A program made the position numbers and the translations under genes. From assembly GCA_021107195.1 (NCBI GenBank), contig JAIOTF010000114.1, positions 1 to 23,995 of the forward strand: a stretch of 23,995 nucleotides of DNA. The letters run 5' to 3'. The notes below the pieces were generated by a model. It did not search any database, had not been told where the DNA came from, and saw nothing but the letters and a program-made list of their open reading frames with translations. Numbering within the stretch: position 1 is the first letter of the stretch; every line of letters begins with the position of its first letter. This stretch comes from Anaerolineaceae bacterium (lineage in GTDB: Bacteria; Chloroflexota; Anaerolineae; Anaerolineales; Anaerolineaceae). Shown here one piece after another: positions 7,814 to 15,515 of the stretch.

Positions 7814-8665
7814 ATGCGTCGTTTGTTGATTACCGTAGTTCTTTTAGCCGCAGTATTGATGGCGTCCTGCGCCCCGGCTGATGCACCTGCCACCCCTGAA
7901 GAAGCTGCCCCCGCCGAAGAGGCTGCATCAGGTTCGATCAGCGTTGCCGGTTCCACCACTGTTCAGCCCCTGGCTGAGTTGTTCTCCGAAGCCTTCATGG
8001 CTGCCAACGCCGACGTCACCATTGATGTTCAGGGCGGCGGTTCCAGCGTAGGCGTCAAAGCCGCTGGCGAAGACACTTCCGACATCGGAATGGCTTCCCG
8101 CGAAATCAAGGACTCCGAATTGACTGAATTCGCAGACCTGGTGATCTTCACCATCGCCCGCGACGGTATCGCCGTGGTTGTGAATGCCGATGTGCCCGTT
8201 GACGATTTGACCCTCGAACAGGCCCAGAATATCTTCGCTGGTGAAATCACCAACTGGAGTGAAGTTGGCGGCCCAGATGAAGCGATCATCGCCGTGTCCC
8301 GTGACGAAGGTTCCGGCACCCGCGCAGCCTTCGAAGAAATGGTTATGGGCAAAGAACTTCTCATTACCGAGAACGCAATCCTGCAGCCCTCCAATGGCGC
8401 TGTCCGCACCACCGTTTCCACCACCCCCGCTTCCATCGGTTACCTCTCGTTCGGTTACCTGGATGACACCACTAAACCGGTTTTGATCGACGGTGTTGCT
8501 CCGAGCGAAGAAAACGCCTCCAATGGATCCTATCCGGTGGTGCGCCCGTTGAACATGCTGACCAACGGCGAGCCCAAAGGTGTCATAAAAGCTTTCCTGG
8601 ATTTCATCCTGAGTGCTGATGGCCAGGCCATCGTTTCAGAGGAAAGCTACCTTCCTGTCAGGTAG
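7814..8665 (+). CDS. pstS: Phosphate ABC transporter substrate-binding lipoprotein
   Basis: A 283-residue lipoprotein that binds phosphate outside the membrane and delivers it to PstC/PstA. A signal peptide with hydrophobic core at residues 4-16 ends in the lipobox MASC with C19 as the lipid-bearing cysteine, followed by a low-complexity Ala/Pro/Glu linker. The mature protein starts with SISVAGSTTVQPL, and the phosphate-binding signatures GSTTVQP, GGGSSVG and SRDEGSGTR are all present. Length matches the PBP-like phosphate-binding family. The start has AAGGAG 9 bases upstream and a promoter with Pho-box-like repeats. It is first in the pst operon; a hairpin in the 123-base gap before pstC may keep pstS mRNA in excess. 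Confidence 0.95.
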   Translation: MRRLLITVVLLAAVLMASCAPADAPATPEEAAPAEEAASGSISVAGSTTVQPLAELFSEAFMAANADVTIDVQGGGSSVGVKAAGEDTSDIGMASREIKDSELTEFADLVIFTIARDGIAVVVNADVPVDDLTLEQAQNIFAGEITNWSEVGGPDEAIIAVSRDEGSGTRAAFEEMVMGKELLITENAILQPSNGAVRTTVSTTPASIGYLSFGYLDDTTKPVLIDGVAPSEENASNGSYPVVRPLNMLTNGEPKGVIKAFLDFILSADGQAIVSEESYLPVR

Positions 8666-8719
8666 TCATCTCAGACAAGAGCAGTATCTCTTGATCTGAA
8701 GTGGAACAGTAACCGGCGT

Positions 8720-8737
8720 CCCCTCTCGTTTGAGGGG
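8720..8737 (+). promoter_or_regulatory. Hairpin between pstS and pstC
   Basis: CCCCTC (8720-8725) pairs with GAGGGG (8732-8737) around a 6-base loop. The G-run continues to 8740, so alternative pairings exist, and there is no T-run. It may be an mRNA-processing or stabilising element that makes pstS more abundant than the permease genes, or a weak terminator. Confidence 0.45.
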
Positions 8738-8788
8738 GGGCGTCAAATTGCTGAAACAGGGAAATCCAATCCCATTACTGGAGTAGGT

Positions 8789-9682
8789 ATGGAAACCAGA
8801 CGAATCGTTGATCGCGGTGTGAAATATATCCTCTTTATCAGTGCCATGATCTCCATCGTGATCGTTTTTCTGATCGCCTTATTCATTTTCCGCGAAGGTG
8901 TTGAAGCTTTCAATACCGTTGGCGTAAGAACAATGCTTTTTGGAAAAGTCTGGCGGCCCGGGCAGGAACAATATGGCATTCTTGCCATGATCCTGGGTTC
9001 TATCCTGGTCACCATCGGAGCAATAGTATTGGGTGTGCCGCTGGCGATAGGCGGGGCCATCTTCCTTGCAGAAGTTGCGCCTGAAGGTATTCAGGCTGTT
9101 GTGCGCCCTGCTATTCAATTGCTGGCTGGTATTCCATCAGTTGTGTACGGTCTGTTTGGGATGGTGGTTTTGGTGCCTCTCGTGCGCAAGATCCCGGTCC
9201 CTGGCAATTCAGGATTTGGTCTTCTGGCTGCATCGATCGTGTTAGCCGTGATGATCCTGCCTACGATCGCCAGCATCGCAGAAGATGCCATCCGTGCCGT
9301 GCCACAAAGCTACCGGCAAGGGTCTTTAGCCTTGGGGGCAACACACTGGCAAACGATCGTCAATGTGATCATGCCGGCAGCTCGATCTGGCATCATTGCC
9401 GCGATCATTCTTGGCGTTGGCCGTGCACTGGGCGAAACCATGGCAATGATTATGGTCATTGGCAATTCCGTGCTCATGCCAAGCCCAATGACGAATAATC
9501 CGCTGACTCTTTTCTTGCGCCAGGCCCGCACACTGACAGGGAATATTGCTGTTGAGATCAGTTACGCAACCGGCGTACACGAGAGCACATTGTTTGCAAC
9601 TGGTGTTGTGCTCTTTGTGCTGATCATGGTCGTGAATATTTCTGCCCGCTTCGTGATGCGGGAACGCCAGGCAATTCACTAG
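8789..9682 (+). CDS. pstC: Phosphate ABC transporter permease PstC
   Basis: A 297-residue inner-membrane permease with about six membrane helices, the usual PstC length. The first helix lies at about residues 14-35 and the rest at about 60-290. The cytoplasmic EAA loop that contacts PstB is clear: AIRAVPQSYRQGSLALGATH at about 170-190, followed by the GVGRALGETMA segment typical of PstC. The ATG at 8789 is preceded by GGAGTAGGT. It lies 123 bases after pstS and 18 bases before pstA, in one transcription unit. It pairs with PstA to form the phosphate channel driven by PstB. Confidence 0.94.
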   Translation: METRRIVDRGVKYILFISAMISIVIVFLIALFIFREGVEAFNTVGVRTMLFGKVWRPGQEQYGILAMILGSILVTIGAIVLGVPLAIGGAIFLAEVAPEGIQAVVRPAIQLLAGIPSVVYGLFGMVVLVPLVRKIPVPGNSGFGLLAASIVLAVMILPTIASIAEDAIRAVPQSYRQGSLALGATHWQTIVNVIMPAARSGIIAAIILGVGRALGETMAMIMVIGNSVLMPSPMTNNPLTLFLRQARTLTGNIAVEISYATGVHESTLFATGVVLFVLIMVVNISARFVMRERQAIH

Positions 9683-9700
9683 CAAGCTACAGGTACTAAT

Positions 9701-10639
9701 ATGATGAGTGATAATAAAACTATTGAGATTCAACATGAAAATATCCTGCTCCAACAAAAAAAATCAAACTTGAGCCTGCGGCACGCAACACAAAGTGCAT
9801 TCTTTACGATACTCTGGATTGGCGGTATCATTACCGTTCTGATCTTGTTAGCTGTGACAGGGTATGTCATTTTCCAGGGATTTAAGGCAATCGATCTTCA
9901 ATTTCTGATTACCCCTCCAAGAGGAGGACTTTCTGGTGAAGGCGGCATTTCAACCACGATCGGCACCACCCTGTATCTGGTATTATTGACCATCGCCATA
10001 GCCACCCCTCTCGGAGTGGGCGCTGCCATCTTCCTGGTAGAATATGCAAGCGACAACAACATATCCTCCAGATTCCTGAAAGGCATGATCGGTTTTTCCC
10101 ATTTTGGCGTTGAGACCTTAGCCGGTATCCCCTCAATTATCTTTGGACTTTTTGGTTATGCCCTATTTGTTTCGACAATGAAGTTTGGTTTTTCATTGCT
10201 TTCTGCCTCACTGGCAGGCGCATGTCTGGTACTACCGGTCATCATTCGTACCACAGAAGAAGCTTTGTTGGCCGTGCCCAGGAGTTACCGGGAAGGAAGC
10301 CTTGCCTTGGGCGCAACCAAATGGCAAACGATTCGCAAAGTGGTGTTACCTGCCTCTTTACCGGGAATCATCACCGGCATCATTCTCAGTGTTGGCCGCG
10401 TTGTGAGTGAAACCGCCGTGTTTTATGTCACGCTGGGCGGCAGCTACCGTATGCCAAAGTCCATTATGTCCAGCGGCCGCACGATGGCCTTGCATTTGTA
10501 TTATCTTGCGATGGATACCCGTGCCTTTGAAAAAGCAATGGGAACCGGCGCGATCCTGATTCTCAGTATTATTCTGATCAACCTTTTGATCAATTTCTTG
10601 TCCCGCCGATTGACGGCAGGTTTACGGGGTGTTCAATGA
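9701..10639 (+). CDS. pstA: Phosphate ABC transporter permease PstA
   Basis: A 312-residue inner-membrane permease. A cytoplasmic N-terminus of about 40 residues precedes the first helix, and helices then fill the rest. The EAA loop reads TEEALLAVPRSYREGSLALG, followed by GRVVSETAVFYVTLGGSYRMP, which is diagnostic for PstA rather than PstC. ATG codons at 9701 and 9704 are adjacent, and either may be used; the upstream ribosome site is weak (AGGT about 7 bases before). The stop overlaps the pstB start by four bases (ATGA), which indicates translational coupling and fits a fixed PstA:PstB ratio. Confidence 0.94.
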   Translation: MMSDNKTIEIQHENILLQQKKSNLSLRHATQSAFFTILWIGGIITVLILLAVTGYVIFQGFKAIDLQFLITPPRGGLSGEGGISTTIGTTLYLVLLTIAIATPLGVGAAIFLVEYASDNNISSRFLKGMIGFSHFGVETLAGIPSIIFGLFGYALFVSTMKFGFSLLSASLAGACLVLPVIIRTTEEALLAVPRSYREGSLALGATKWQTIRKVVLPASLPGIITGIILSVGRVVSETAVFYVTLGGSYRMPKSIMSSGRTMALHLYYLAMDTRAFEKAMGTGAILILSIILINLLINFLSRRLTAGLRGVQ

Positions 10640-11403
10640 ACAACACTAAACTTGAAACCAAGAATTACAGCATGAACTATGGCAGCTTTCGTGCCCTGGA
10701 AGACATCAACATGCAAATCCCTGAAAAACAGGTTACTGCCTTGATTGGCCCGTCAGGCTGCGGGAAAAGCACCTTCCTGCGCACCTTTAACCGCATGAAC
10801 GATCTCATTCCAGGTGTCTGGATTGAAGGTGAAGTCACCATGGAAGGGAAAGATATCTTTGAAATAGATGTGGTCAACCTGCGCCAGCAAGTGGGCATGG
10901 TTTTTCAAAAACCCAATCCGTTCCCAAAATCGATCTTCGACAACGTCGCCTATGGCCCGCGTGCCAACGGATTGACAGACCGCAATGCATTGGCAGAACT
11001 GGTTGAGCACAGCCTGCGAGGTGCAGCATTATGGGATGAAGTAAAAGATGATCTGGATAAATCCGGCCTTGCGCTTTCTGGCGGGCAGCAGCAGCGTTTG
11101 TGTATTGCCCGTGCCCTGGCAGTTGAGCCCAGCGTGATCCTGATGGATGAACCGGCATCTGCGCTTGATCCAATTGCCACGCTGCGCATTGAAGAATTGA
11201 TCCGGGAGTTGAGAGAGAATTACACGATCGTCATTGTTACCCATAATATGCAGCAAGCAGCGCGTGTCTCCGACTTCACAGGTTTCTTCTACACCGGTGA
11301 AAGCCGCACAGGAAAATTGATCGAATTTGATCTGACGCGCAACATATTCACCAATCCTGCAGATAAACGCACTGAAGATTACATCACGGGGAGATTCGGA
11401 TAA
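10636..11403 (+). CDS. pstB: Phosphate ABC transporter ATPase PstB
   Basis: A 255-residue ATP-binding subunit on the cytoplasmic face of the Pst complex. Walker A is GPSGCGKST at residues 38-46, the ABC signature is LSGGQQQR, and Walker B is VILMDEPASALD, with the switch histidine in IVTHNMQQAARVSD. FNRMNDLIPG and FQKPNPFPKSIFDN are PstB-specific wording and separate it from other ABC ATPases. The length equals that of typical PstB. It starts inside the last codons of pstA (ATGA overlap) and its TAA shares one base with the phoU ATG. No defect is seen. Confidence 0.96.
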   Translation: MNNTKLETKNYSMNYGSFRALEDINMQIPEKQVTALIGPSGCGKSTFLRTFNRMNDLIPGVWIEGEVTMEGKDIFEIDVVNLRQQVGMVFQKPNPFPKSIFDNVAYGPRANGLTDRNALAELVEHSLRGAALWDEVKDDLDKSGLALSGGQQQRLCIARALAVEPSVILMDEPASALDPIATLRIEELIRELRENYTIVIVTHNMQQAARVSDFTGFFYTGESRTGKLIEFDLTRNIFTNPADKRTEDYITGRFG

Positions 11404-12056
11404 TGAGCCGCGAAACGTTTGACAGAGAATTACAAGCATTACAGGATAGAGTTATTTCACTGGGCAGCCAGGTTTCCGCCATGTTGATGGATTCTGTTCT
11501 GTTCCTGAAGACTCGCGACATGAAAGGGTCGCGCGAGATCATCAAAACTGATCACAAGGTGAATGAGATGCGCTATGCGATTGAAGAAGAAGTTCTCGCT
11601 TTGATCGCCTTGCGTCAACCTGCTGCAATTGACCTTCGCACCCTGGCCGCTATTCTCGAGATTGCGGGAGAACTGGAGCGCATCGGTGATTATGCAAAAG
11701 GAATCGGAAAAATCAACCTGCTCATCGGCGAAGAAACCCTGATCAAACCAATCATCGATCTGCCGATCATGGCCCAGAAAGTCCAATCTATGCTGGATCG
11801 CGTCCTTGAAGCTTTCATTGATCGAGACATTGAAGCTGCCCGGGCCATCCCGAAAGATGATGATGAGATTGATGATTTCTACAAACAGGTTTATACCGAA
11901 TTGGCCGCTCTGATCATGGCGAAGCCTTCACGTTTGGAGCAGGCCAATTATTTGTTGTGGGCAGCGCACAATCTTGAACGTTCCGGCGACCGGGTGATCA
12001 ACCTGTGCGAACGCATCATCTTCACCGTGACTGGTAAGCTGGAAGAAATCGATTAA
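11403..12056 (+). CDS. phoU: Phosphate signalling protein PhoU (first copy)
   Basis: A 217-residue all-helical PhoU with two three-helix repeats. The metal-binding E/D-rich motifs are visible in each half: ELERIGDYAKG in the first and NLERSGDRVINLCERI in the second. PhoU dampens Pst activity and Pho signalling when phosphate is plentiful and acts at the Pst complex in the cytoplasm. Its ATG overlaps the pstB stop by one base (TAATG), with GGGGAG upstream in pstB. It is the last gene of the pst operon proper. No PhoR/PhoB pair is in the window, so its signalling partner is unseen. Confidence 0.94.
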   Translation: MSRETFDRELQALQDRVISLGSQVSAMLMDSVLFLKTRDMKGSREIIKTDHKVNEMRYAIEEEVLALIALRQPAAIDLRTLAAILEIAGELERIGDYAKGIGKINLLIGEETLIKPIIDLPIMAQKVQSMLDRVLEAFIDRDIEAARAIPKDDDEIDDFYKQVYTELAALIMAKPSRLEQANYLLWAAHNLERSGDRVINLCERIIFTVTGKLEEID

Positions 12057-12078
12057 TACACAAATTGAGTCCCCCGCT

Positions 12079-12106
12079 GTACAAGTGGTCGGCCAAACTG
12101 TATAAT
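12079..12106 (+). promoter_or_regulatory. Promoter for the second phoU
   Basis: A -35-like TGTACA (12079-12084, four of six consensus bases) is followed by a 16-base spacer and a perfect -10 TATAAT (12101-12106). It lies in the 188-base gap between the two phoU genes and would give a leader of about 130 nt. A short CACTC-TTGA-GAGTG stem followed by four T (12149-12166) lies in that leader and could attenuate it, but the stem is weak. Confidence 0.6.
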
Positions 12107-12244
12107 ACAATTTCAATAAGCATTTGCCTGGCTTGGCAGTATTCAGGGCACTCTTGAGAGTGTTTTCCAATTGATTTGTTCTGGTGTGTTTCAAAACAAC
12201 TCGCAGTGCTCACGCCGGCAACGATGTTCACAATGAGGTGAAAT

Positions 12245-13015
12245 ATGGCTCGAAGAACTTTCGACCAGCAAATTCAAAACCTTAAAGACGAGATTCTCAT
12301 CTTGGGCAGCATGGTAGAAGAAGCCACATTGAGTTCCGTTGAAGCACTTAAACGACGCGATCTGGATGCTGCCCGCCAGATCTATGAATATGATGTGAAC
12401 ATCAACGATCGCCGTTTTGCCATCGAAAACGGCATACTGATCCTGATCGCCACGCAGCAGCCTATGGCGCGTGACCTGCGATTGATTGCCGCCATGCTGG
12501 AAGTCATCACGGAACTGGAACGCATGGGTGACTATGCGAAAGGTATTGCCAAGGTCACGCTCCGCCTCGGAAAAACCGAATTCTCAATCCCCCACAATGA
12601 GATCCGGCGTATGGCCGATCTGGGGATCGATATGCTCCATCGCGCGCTGACCGCCTTCATTGAACAAGATGCTCGTACAGCAAGCCTTATCCCCGAAGAT
12701 GATGACAAGGTGGATGCTCTTTATCTCCACATTTATCACCATCTTGTCAGCGAAATGATCGCCAATCCGGAGGTGATCGACCAGGCCAACCTGCTCATCT
12801 GGGCTATTCACAATCTGGAACGGCTGGCAGACCGGGTGATCAATATCTGTGAACGGACTGTCTTTATCAAAACTGGCGACATCTTAGAGCTGGACAAGGA
12901 ATATCGGCTCTTCAATGTTGACGATGAAGAGGAGGAGGAGGAGGAGGAGGAGGAGGAGGAAGAAGACCTCGATTTCATGGGGGAAGAGGCTGCTGACCAG
13001 AATGGAAATGCTTGA
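12245..13015 (+). CDS. Second PhoU-family protein with acidic C-terminal tail
   Basis: A 256-residue PhoU paralogue. The PhoU fold covers about residues 1-215 with both metal-binding motifs (ELERMGDYAKG and NLERLADRVINICER). Beyond it is a C-terminal extension of about 40 residues containing 13 consecutive glutamates, then EDLDFMGEEAADQNGNA. The glutamate run is encoded by ten GAG codons in a row (12929-12958) plus flanking GAA, a pure trinucleotide repeat. GAGGTG lies 4 bases before the ATG. It has its own promoter and a strong terminator, so it can be expressed apart from the pst operon. It may be a second phosphate or metal sensor; the tail could bind metal or a basic partner, which is inference. 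Confidence 0.9.
   Translation: MARRTFDQQIQNLKDEILILGSMVEEATLSSVEALKRRDLDAARQIYEYDVNINDRRFAIENGILILIATQQPMARDLRLIAAMLEVITELERMGDYAKGIAKVTLRLGKTEFSIPHNEIRRMADLGIDMLHRALTAFIEQDARTASLIPEDDDKVDALYLHIYHHLVSEMIANPEVIDQANLLIWAIHNLERLADRVINICERTVFIKTGDILELDKEYRLFNVDDEEEEEEEEEEEEEDLDFMGEEAADQNGNA
12929..12958 (+). repeat. (GAG)10 trinucleotide repeat
   Basis: Ten perfect GAG codons in a row inside the second phoU gene encode the centre of a 13-residue poly-glutamate run. Repeat-number change by slippage would keep the frame and only alter tail length. Confidence 0.95.
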
Positions 13016-13062
13016 TTCAGACAAGATTTTTGCCATACTTTGAATCAAATCTGACCCGATCT

Positions 13063-13089
13063 CCCCCAGCCTTTCTGGGGGTTCTTTTT
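13063..13089 (+). terminator. Rho-independent terminator after second phoU
   Basis: CCCCCAG (13063-13069) pairs perfectly with CTGGGGG (13075-13081) around a five-base loop, followed by TTCTTTTT. It ends the phoU transcription unit 48 bases after the stop codon. Confidence 0.9.
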
Positions 13090-13131
13090 CCCTGCAATTG
13101 AACTTGTCTAAACATTTTCCCGATTTCTTTG

Positions 13132-13137
13132 TATAAT
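13132..13137 (+). promoter_or_regulatory. -10 box upstream of the CHAD gene
   Basis: A perfect TATAAT lies 80 bases before the CHAD start, downstream of the phoU terminator. The best -35-like boxes (TTGTCT at 13104) are spaced too far (22 bases), so this promoter may need an activator. Confidence 0.4.
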
Positions 13138-13217
13138 AGTTTCAACCCTATGAATTCTTTCATCAATGAGATGACAAGCAGATATCATTGAGTAGTTAAG
13201 GCAAATCTGGAGGAGAG

Positions 13218-14444
13218 TTGAAAGCCAAAGAAGACCTGACGGTTTGTGCCTATGGAGCTGCTGCCCTTCTGCAACACGTGAATAGTTTGCGGGAAGAGTG
13301 GGAAGGCGTATGTCTGGCAGAGGATATCGAATACGTACACCGCATGCGAGTCGCCACGCGTCGTTTTCGCAGCGTGTTTGATATCTTCTCGGCTTGTCTG
13401 CCTAAAAAGAAACGGGCTGCATGGGAAACAGAAATCAGCCGGTTGACGAAAGCCTTAAGCAAAGCTCGTGATTTGGACGTGCATATTGCCATGTTAGAAA
13501 GTTTTTCACAAACACTCCCGGAGAGTCAATACCATCCCGGTGTCCACAGACTTCAATTGCGCTTAAACCAAAAGAGGGCACATGTGCAGCCACAAATCGT
13601 GGATGATCTGAACCGGATGCGGAAAATGGGTGTTCTCGACGAAATCGAGAAGGCATTGCAGAAGATGATCCCGCCGCAAACGGAAACGCCTTCCCCCTAT
13701 TCACCGCCCTTATATCATCTGGCTTTCAAATCGATCAATCGCTGTATGAATAACCTGCTTGGCTATGACGGCCGCATTCAAAACCCCAAGAAGGTAGAAG
13801 CTCTGCACGATATGCGTCTGGAAGCAAAAAGCTTGCGCTACACCATTGAGATCTTTCAAAACCTGTATACAGACAGACTGGAAGTTCAACTGGAAATTGT
13901 GAAAGATATACAAGCACAATTGGGAGACATCCACGATGATGACAACTGGTTAATTGATCTTGATAAATTCCTCAACGCAGAACGTGAGCGCACATTAGCG
14001 TATTATGGACACGAGCGCCCCTTCAACCTCCTGGTGCCCGGTATCGAGTATTTGAGAAAAGAGCGCCAGAAAAATCGAAACCGCCAGTATCGGGAATTTA
14101 TCAAAAAGTGGGAAAAATGGAAAGCCGAGAACTTGTGGGGAAGCCTGTATCAGGCCACAAAATTGCCGACGATCATTTATCAACCTGAACCGGAGATCAG
14201 TGAAAAAGCCGCACCCAGGTCGGAGATGATCAAAGAAACCCAACCCGTAGCGGAACTCACCGAAGAAGCTGCGCCCGATCCGGAAATGCCTGAAGAAAAA
14301 CCGTCTGAAATGAAACCGGCACCAGATACGCTTCCAGCATCACCTGCTGTGCCAGACGATTCCAGCGAAACAGAAAGCCGGGAACAAGAAAATTTGGATG
14401 ATGCTTCCAAAATTGAGCCATCGGATCCCCCTGAAAACCCATGA
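13218..14444 (+). CDS. CHAD-domain protein
   Basis: A 408-residue cytoplasmic protein. Residues about 8-300 form a CHAD domain, an all-helical fold with conserved histidines and basic residues: VHRMRVATRRFRSVF near residues 38-52 and LHDMRLEAKSLRYTIEIF near 196-213, with LGDIHDDDNW later. CHAD domains are known to bind polyphosphate through this basic surface and often accompany polyphosphate enzymes. Residues about 325-408 are a disordered Glu/Pro/Ala-rich tail with repeated EEAAP-like blocks. The start is TTG, chosen because GGAGG lies 4 bases upstream and the domain begins a few residues later; no ATG fits. It overlaps the following phosphoesterase gene by 4 bases, so the two are coupled. 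The role in polyphosphate handling is inferred. Confidence 0.88.
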   Translation: MKAKEDLTVCAYGAAALLQHVNSLREEWEGVCLAEDIEYVHRMRVATRRFRSVFDIFSACLPKKKRAAWETEISRLTKALSKARDLDVHIAMLESFSQTLPESQYHPGVHRLQLRLNQKRAHVQPQIVDDLNRMRKMGVLDEIEKALQKMIPPQTETPSPYSPPLYHLAFKSINRCMNNLLGYDGRIQNPKKVEALHDMRLEAKSLRYTIEIFQNLYTDRLEVQLEIVKDIQAQLGDIHDDDNWLIDLDKFLNAERERTLAYYGHERPFNLLVPGIEYLRKERQKNRNRQYREFIKKWEKWKAENLWGSLYQATKLPTIIYQPEPEISEKAAPRSEMIKETQPVAELTEEAAPDPEMPEEKPSEMKPAPDTLPASPAVPDDSSETESREQENLDDASKIEPSDPPENP

Positions 14445-15175
14445 AGATTGCGCTGATTGGTGACATCCACGCCAACCTGCCTGCGCTCCAGGCCGTACTC
14501 GCCCATATCAATACACAAGATGTTGAGGCGATCTGGAATGTTGGTGATTCTGTTGGCTATGGACCCTTCCCAAACGAGGTTCTGGACACCCTGCAAGAAA
14601 AAGATATCCTCAGCATTGCAGGAAATTATGATTTGAAAACCCTGGCATTTCCTAAAAAAAGCGCCAAATGGCGTAAAAAGAAAGATCCGTTAAAGGTACT
14701 GGCTTTCCAATGGGCATATGAGACTTTATCGCCTGCAAACCGCAATTATTTACGTTCATTACCTGAACAGCGCCGGTTGAAAATCATGAACAAGAATATC
14801 CTGTTGACGCACGCCAGCCCGGTGTCCAACAAGGAATACGTTAACAGCCGCACATCGAAAGAGCGCCTGCGGGAATTGGCCCTGGCGGCCGCCGCTGACA
14901 TTGTGGTCTGCGGGCACTCGCACCAACCCTTTGCCGGGAAAGCCAAAGGCGTAATGTTCATCAACACCGGCAGTGTTGGGCGCCCGGATGATGGCAACCC
15001 GCGGGCAAGTTATGCCGTGCTCAATCTCCAGAAAAAAGAGGTCCTGGTCACCCACCATCGGGTAGTCTATAACGTGAAACGAACTGCGAAAGCTATTCAG
15101 AAAAAGCAGCTTCCCCCTGAATTTGCCGAGATGTTTGTGCAGGGACGCAATCTGAATGATGTGCTGAAACCTTGA
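14441..15175 (+). CDS. Metallophosphoesterase (calcineurin-like)
   Basis: A 244-residue cytoplasmic enzyme of the small calcineurin-like phosphoesterase group (YfcE/MJ0936-like). The metal-site motifs appear in order: GDIHANLPAL at residues 7-16, GDSVGYGP, GNYD, THASP, CGHSHQPF and NTGSVGRP. These provide the two-metal centre, so it should hydrolyse a phosphomonoester or phosphodiester; the substrate cannot be told from sequence. The ATGA overlap with the CHAD gene indicates coupled translation. With CHAD upstream, a polyphosphate- or nucleotide-linked phosphatase is a reasonable guess, no more. The length is usual for the family and no defect was seen. Confidence 0.92.
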   Translation: MKIALIGDIHANLPALQAVLAHINTQDVEAIWNVGDSVGYGPFPNEVLDTLQEKDILSIAGNYDLKTLAFPKKSAKWRKKKDPLKVLAFQWAYETLSPANRNYLRSLPEQRRLKIMNKNILLTHASPVSNKEYVNSRTSKERLRELALAAAADIVVCGHSHQPFAGKAKGVMFINTGSVGRPDDGNPRASYAVLNLQKKEVLVTHHRVVYNVKRTAKAIQKKQLPPEFAEMFVQGRNLNDVLKP

Positions 15176-15515
15176 TTACAAGGAAGGGACACGCCCTCTC
15201 CCCTGCCCGACCTGCTGCCCTCTGATATAACTGGCTTGAGCTGGTTCAATCGATAGGCCCAGAAATTTGACGTTCGCCCGGGTCCGATCATGCACCAGAT
15301 CGTACTGTCAGAAGAAAATCGTATTCTGGAGCAGTTCAAACCCAGCGATCCGCTGCGAAACCTCAAGCCGGAGGCTGCGCCTGAAGGAACCACCCGCTTG
15401 CAACAAGAACGCCGTAACGCATGCATTGAAGGCAGTTATCAAAACCGTTTATGGAGCTTGTAAAAGCGAGCGGTTTGATTTTATCCTATCCTGGTCAATA
15501 AACAACCAGGCCGAG
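15176..15515. other. 340-base gap between convergent genes
   Basis: The gap lies between the plus-strand phosphoesterase and the minus-strand M20 peptidase. It holds a coding-like frame at 15290-15463 (listed separately). No clear T-tailed terminator was identified for either neighbour. Confidence 0.5.
15290..15463 (+). other. Possible small ORF or gene remnant, function unknown
   Basis: A 57-codon frame from ATG 15290 to TAA 15461-15463 encodes a charged, Glu/Arg-rich peptide beginning MHQIVLSEENRILEQF. The frame is also open upstream from 15257, after a TAG, and codon choice resembles the neighbouring genes. There is no ribosome site before the ATG. It is in phase with the preceding phosphoesterase but separated from it by that gene's stop and the TAG. 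It could be the tail of a decayed gene or chance. I do not recognise the family. Confidence 0.25.

Noticed and set aside
12057..12244. Riboswitch in the leader of the second phoU
   Set aside because: Only a weak 5-bp stem is visible and no known riboswitch core was recognised.
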